Below, piece by piece: positions 22,230 to 26,260 of a stretch of DNA of 26,260 nucleotides (its first letter is position 1; every line of letters starts with the position of its first letter). Source of the stretch: Bacteroidota bacterium (GTDB lineage Bacteria; Bacteroidota; Kryptoniia; Kryptoniales; JAKASW01); NCBI GenBank assembly GCA_021796055.1, contig JAJYOS010000005.1, forward strand, positions 1 through 26,260, given 5' to 3'. The translations under genes were made by a program, and so were the position numbers. Under the pieces are notes generated by a model that made no database searches, was not told the DNA's origin, and saw only the letters and a list, made by a program, of their open reading frames with translations.

Positions 22230-23867
22230 ATGAGTGTGGACCTAAAGGATGGTGGCATCGTAATCTCTAATGACCTTCTCCATCTCTTTGATGAGATCGG
22301 CGAGGGAGTCATCGTCACGAACCGTTTCGCAGAAATCGTTGGAATGAACAGGATGTCCGAGAAAATGTTCGGCATCAGCAGAGAAAGCAACCTGAACAAA
22401 GTTTCGGTTGCGTTACTGAGGACCTTCTACGATCCGGGCACGAGAGTTCAGGTTCTCCCCGCCAATCTCCCCTTCAAACAGGCAATTGCCAGCGAGCGGC
22501 CCATAGGTTCTCGCGAATTTCTCCTCAAGCGAGAAGACGGGACTGAGTTATATGTACAGATATCGACATCGCCGATTTTCGGAGAAGACCACCATGTCAC
22601 CGGAACGCTTGGGATACTTATCGACGTGACTAACCGGCGGACGCTGGAGCAGATGCTGACGCAGCGAAATCTCCAGTTGAGCGCCGTGAACCGGATCGCT
22701 ACGCTCCTCAACCGCACGATCGATTTCAAGGAAGTTCTTGAGTACTCGGTCAGGCAGACTATGGACATCTTCACCGCAGATGCCGGAGCCGTTCTTCTGC
22801 CTGACAAGACTGGTAGCAGGATATATGTCGCAGCCAGCGCCAACCTGAACGAAGATTTTTTGTCGGAAGTCCATGGCTCACAGGTAAATTCCAATGTTTT
22901 TGGAAAGGTTCTGAATTCCGGCATAGTCGAATCGCTTAACCGCCGTGCGAATTTCCATATGATGCCTGATCTGATCAAGAATTCGCCTTTCGACTCGATA
23001 GTGGTGTTTCCTTTGAAATCCAAGGGAAAGGGAGTAGGGGTCGGGGCACTCTTCAGCGAGATCGAGAGGTCGCTGGAAGATCCACAGCGTGAAATCATTG
23101 AGGCGATAGGTACGGTCATCGGGGCGGCAATTGAGAATTCACGGCTTCACGAGGAGACGTTGCAGAAGACAAGACTGTTGGAGAGTAAGAACCAGGAACT
23201 GCAGCAGTTCACTTACGCGATTACGCATGATTTGAAATCTCCGATCCTTGTGATTGAAGGGTTTGCGAAGGAGCTGAAAAGAAGCGGCAGACTCGATATG
23301 GACCAGGATGTTCTGATGGGGGCCATCATGTCTTCGTCCGGACGGCTGCATTCTCTTGTTAATGATCTTCTTGAACTGGCCAGGGTTGGAAGCGTAGAGG
23401 CTACTCCGGAGCTGGCTGATGTAGGCGCGCTTGTAGATCGAATCTTAAGCGAAATGTCATATCGCTTGTCGGAGAAAAAAATCAAGGCGACCACACTCGG
23501 CGCGTTTCCGAAGTTTTACGTCGTCACCCGTTATGTCGAAAGAGTTTTGACGAACCTAATCGATAATGCGATCAAGTATATGGGGGATCAACCTGCGCCC
23601 CAGATTCTCATCGGCGTGCAGGAAAAAGACGACCATTTTCTCTTCTTTGTTCGAGACAATGGAATGGGCATACCTGAAGAGTTTCATGAGAGAGTTTTTG
23701 CTATCTTTCAGAGAATAAAAACCAGAGAGACCGACAACGTGGAAGGAAGCGGTCTAGGCCTCGCATTTGTGAAAAAAATTGTTGAACTAAGCGGCGGAAC
23801 TGTCTGGCTTGAATCCGCAGGAAAGGGAAAGGGATCAACATTCTATTTCACTCTTCCCAAACATTAA
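22230..23867 (+). CDS. Soluble PAS-GAF sensor histidine kinase
   Basis: This is a 545-residue cytoplasmic kinase. A PAS domain spans about residues 12-135 (EIGEGVIVTNRFAEIVGMNR to ILIDVTNRRTLEQ), and a GAF domain about 150-310 (TADAGAVLLPDKTG to GAAIENSRLHEET). The HisKA dimerisation helix carries H333 in YAITHDLKSPI. The HATPase_c domain has the N-box Asn N446 in TNLIDNAIKYMG, the G1 motif DNGMGIP and the G2 motif GSGLGLAFVKKI. It has no membrane segment or receiver domain. All catalytic residues are present, so autophosphorylation is expected. The frame ends exactly where that of the next gene begins (shared TAAttg), so the two are very likely one operon. No response regulator is in the window. 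Confidence 0.93.
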   Translation: MSVDLKDGGIVISNDLLHLFDEIGEGVIVTNRFAEIVGMNRMSEKMFGISRESNLNKVSVALLRTFYDPGTRVQVLPANLPFKQAIASERPIGSREFLLKREDGTELYVQISTSPIFGEDHHVTGTLGILIDVTNRRTLEQMLTQRNLQLSAVNRIATLLNRTIDFKEVLEYSVRQTMDIFTADAGAVLLPDKTGSRIYVAASANLNEDFLSEVHGSQVNSNVFGKVLNSGIVESLNRRANFHMMPDLIKNSPFDSIVVFPLKSKGKGVGVGALFSEIERSLEDPQREIIEAIGTVIGAAIENSRLHEETLQKTRLLESKNQELQQFTYAITHDLKSPILVIEGFAKELKRSGRLDMDQDVLMGAIMSSSGRLHSLVNDLLELARVGSVEATPELADVGALVDRILSEMSYRLSEKKIKATTLGAFPKFYVVTRYVERVLTNLIDNAIKYMGDQPAPQILIGVQEKDDHFLFFVRDNGMGIPEEFHERVFAIFQRIKTRETDNVEGSGLGLAFVKKIVELSGGTVWLESAGKGKGSTFYFTLPKH

Positions 23868-23893
23868 TTGACGCAATCCTCATCGCCGTCATA

Positions 23894-26251
23894 TTGATCG
23901 GGGTGATCGCACTCATCATCGGTGCACGGCTGAAACGCGGCGCCGATTCTGAGGATTCTACGGGTGACGAAGGGATAGACGAGCATCATTTCGATAACTT
24001 CAAGCGCGGCTTGTCCAATGCTGTTTCGGATGCCGTATTCTCCGACCACATAGATAAATGCTTCTCTTCCATCGCCACCAATGTCAGGACGGCATTCGGC
24101 GGCGACGCCTTCGTGTTTAGACGAAAGTACGATTCGATTGAATTAGTGGCGCACTCGACAGGTGACGCGGCACGTCTGGCGGAAATGCTAACCCGGTATG
24201 GCCTGAACCTGGATGTCCACGCGATTCCCCTTTCCGATGAGAGGGAAAAAATCTTCACTTCACCGTATACCGAAATGGAAGATGCATTCCAAATCGTTGG
24301 TGATATGGTTACGACGGCAGCTTGCCGTAGGATCCAGAGGGAGCTGAAGTTTAAGTGGATCCTGACTGCCGCTACTAAAACCGACAAGGATGAGTTTGCC
24401 ATAATTGCGCTTATCTCCGAGAAGAATCCCGATACCAGGACGGAGTTCCTCCAATTCTCAGACATACTTAAATCGGCTATATATATTTCTGCATTGAAAA
24501 GAAAACTTGCCATCGGGGAGACGACAACGCCTGAAGGGACCGCCGCAAGGACGGCGGAAGTGGGTGGTCAAATAGGCCGCGACCTTCTTGCGGTTGATGA
24601 GCTGCAACTGCCGGCGGCTCTTCTAGACACCACCGGTGCAATAGTTGAATCGAACGCCGCGCTCAGGGAACTGGCAGGGAAGGATTCCGCATCTCGCGGA
24701 GGATCCTTTCCGGCATTAGTCGACGAAGCCGGCGGCCAGAGGCTCGAGGAGATTATCGGCGGTAAAGAACATCATGCATCAATACCTGTTCCAGCCATAG
24801 TCTCTGCAAGGCATTTTGATGTGTACATTTCAGAGAAGAACGTTCCAACGGGAGACCGGAGCGGCTGGGTCGTGGTGATGGCGGAGAATAAATTCGACGC
24901 TGACAAGCGCCGGGAGCTGGAACACACGATAGATTCGCTGAAGACAGAAGTGGGTCTCGCCCAACGATTAGCGGCGGATGCAACAACTGCAACAGAGGAA
25001 ATAATCCGCAATGCTCCGGAACCAATGATTGCTGTTTCAGGTAGTACGGTCGAGTTTGCAAACGAGAAGTGTAGCCAGACTTTTGAAGTGACCACGGGTC
25101 AGGCATTTGATGACTTCCTTTCGGAAAACGGTGTTGCGGGCTTCAGGGGAACCGAGGCGACATTTGAAACGATAGACGCACGCGGTCGATCCTTTTTCGT
25201 AACTCAGTGGAACACTACAAAGCACCGTTTCTGTACGTTTACGGAAATCTCGGATCAGAAGAGAGTGCAGGAAGATCTGAGAAAATCTGAGCTGGAGCGC
25301 GCAAAACTTTTCAACAGTCTGCTGCCAACGGCGATCGTCAAAGACGACAAACTGTTCGATTGGAACAACGCTTTCGGGAGCCTGTTCAAGGACTTTCTCT
25401 TCAAGAGCCAGGGAATTGAATCGGGCAACACCATCGACGCGTTCCTGACCCATATTGGCGAAACCCCTGATGAGTTCAAACTCGAACTGCGGTCAAGCGG
25501 TTTTGTTATGAGGTCAGGGCTGAGCGGTCAGTTGAGGAAGACGTTCGACTTAAGTGCAGTGTCGGTTGGTGATCAGTCATTCTTGTTCGTTAGAGATACC
25601 TCAGATACCGAGGCAGCCAGGCTCGAGTTGACAGAGGCGCGCGAGAATCTGTCGGGTCTTTTGATTTCGCTTCGCGACGAACCCGTAATTATCGTCCGCA
25701 ACGGAGTCGTTACCTTTGCTAATTCAGCAGCGGTTGACCATCTGCCTATCAATCCCGGTCAGCAATTCCTTCCTTCCGATGTTTCACGAAACCTGGGGAT
25801 TAAGGATTTCGGAGAATCGTTCTTGCTGATGGGAAAGACTTACAGAGTTGAGATACTTGATCACGGATCTCTTGTCGTATACAGGTTTAGGGCAGTCGCT
25901 GAAGAGGTCAAGGTTCCCGCCGAACTTCCCAAGAAAGATCCTCTCCACAAGATCTTCCGTCAATTAGTGCTGTCAGAGGGATACGATTCTCTCCTTCGTT
26001 CACTCCAGGATTTGCTTGCAACACCTTCACATAATCATAGTTTCGGGTTGCTCGCCGTGGGCACGGTTCAGGAGAAAAGAGGGACTTCTGAAGTCCATTA
26101 TGTGAAGCCTTTATCCCGAGAGACAGAATATGCCGAATCGCTGGCATTTGTATCGGGGGACGCAAATGTTCTCAGAGATAACGTGTCGCTTTCTCGCGAT
26201 AAGATTCCGGACACAGAGTTTATGAAACTCATCTCCGCTGACGGGGATTGA
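23894..26251 (+). CDS. Membrane-anchored GAF/multi-PAS sensor protein without output domain
   Basis: From TTG at 23894 the product is 785 residues, but the frame is open further upstream. A full transmembrane helix (AILIAVILIGVIALIIG) needs a start at or before ATT at 23867 (1-nt overlap with the kinase stop) or ATT at 23840 (AAAGGGA 5 nt upstream); no ATG, GTG or TTG gives it. In order follow a GAF-like domain (about 25-195), then PAS-like segments near 232-330 (PAALLDTTGAIVESNAALRE), 360-465 (APEPMIAVSGSTVEFANEKC), 470-575 (LPTAIVKDDKLFDWNNAFGS) and 580-670 (EPVIIVRNGVVTFANSAAVD), linked by short coiled coils. The end (about 685-785) looks like the first part of another GAF-like domain, closing with tandem stops TGATAG. 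No kinase, cyclase or receiver domain is present. Confidence 0.8.
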   Translation: MIGVIALIIGARLKRGADSEDSTGDEGIDEHHFDNFKRGLSNAVSDAVFSDHIDKCFSSIATNVRTAFGGDAFVFRRKYDSIELVAHSTGDAARLAEMLTRYGLNLDVHAIPLSDEREKIFTSPYTEMEDAFQIVGDMVTTAACRRIQRELKFKWILTAATKTDKDEFAIIALISEKNPDTRTEFLQFSDILKSAIYISALKRKLAIGETTTPEGTAARTAEVGGQIGRDLLAVDELQLPAALLDTTGAIVESNAALRELAGKDSASRGGSFPALVDEAGGQRLEEIIGGKEHHASIPVPAIVSARHFDVYISEKNVPTGDRSGWVVVMAENKFDADKRRELEHTIDSLKTEVGLAQRLAADATTATEEIIRNAPEPMIAVSGSTVEFANEKCSQTFEVTTGQAFDDFLSENGVAGFRGTEATFETIDARGRSFFVTQWNTTKHRFCTFTEISDQKRVQEDLRKSELERAKLFNSLLPTAIVKDDKLFDWNNAFGSLFKDFLFKSQGIESGNTIDAFLTHIGETPDEFKLELRSSGFVMRSGLSGQLRKTFDLSAVSVGDQSFLFVRDTSDTEAARLELTEARENLSGLLISLRDEPVIIVRNGVVTFANSAAVDHLPINPGQQFLPSDVSRNLGIKDFGESFLLMGKTYRVEILDHGSLVVYRFRAVAEEVKVPAELPKKDPLHKIFRQLVLSEGYDSLLRSLQDLLATPSHNHSFGLLAVGTVQEKRGTSEVHYVKPLSRETEYAESLAFVSGDANVLRDNVSLSRDKIPDTEFMKLISADGD

Positions 26252-26260
26252 TAGGCAGAT

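Noticed and set aside
1..26260. CRISPR array or defence island
   Set aside because: No regularly spaced repeats were seen and only one broken restriction gene is present at the edge.

Overview
The window reads as a chromosomal, mostly housekeeping segment of a roughly 50% GC bacterium from the Fibrobacterota-Chlorobiota-Bacteroidota (FCB) group, perhaps Ignavibacteria/Chlorobi-like. This is inference. It rests on a YbeY whose third zinc ligand is Asp, as I recall it in Bacteroidota-type YbeY, on an HPr kinase without a firmicute context, and on intergenic spacers carrying degenerate palindromic repeats. No rRNA, CRISPR array, phage or complete insertion sequence was seen.

Layout. Positions 1-619 (minus) hold the N-terminal nuclease part of a large restriction-modification enzyme that runs off the left edge and is interrupted by an in-frame TAA. 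A repeat-bearing spacer and a promoter with a long folded leader precede a cold-shock protein gene and its terminator. From about 1.5 to 10.2 kb a plus-strand run holds a hypothetical gene, ybeY, smg (DUF494), topA, a XerC/XerD recombinase, hpf, hprK, a short-chain dehydrogenase and a PflA-like radical SAM protein. From about 10.4 to 18.3 kb most genes are on the minus strand: a small acidic protein, a family 5 uracil-DNA glycosylase, a decayed histidine-kinase tail, a secreted esterase, ychF, an acidic hypothetical protein, an MFS exporter, a UPF0173 metal-dependent hydrolase and an NAD-type isocitrate dehydrogenase. A spacer of about 500 bp rich in palindromes follows. From 18.76 kb the genes are again on the plus strand: a GalT/HIT-like protein, rpsT, a DinB-family protein, a lipoprotein-like protein that has lost its lipobox cysteine, a minus-strand tRNA-Ala(GGC), a soluble PAS-GAF histidine kinase, and a membrane-anchored GAF/multi-PAS protein without any output domain.

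How the parts relate. smg-topA-xer-hpf-hprK is a compact block for DNA topology, chromosome dimer resolution and ribosome hibernation. The last two genes look like a two-gene signalling unit in which the membrane anchor and most sensor domains are on one protein and the kinase core on the other. No response regulator is in the window.

The items most worth a second look are the split sensor pair with its non-canonical start problem, the crossing stems in the cold-shock leader, the nonsense codon in the restriction enzyme, the missing lipobox cysteine and the repeat families in the spacers. I did not find a clearly new multi-gene system such as a defence island or biosynthetic cluster.
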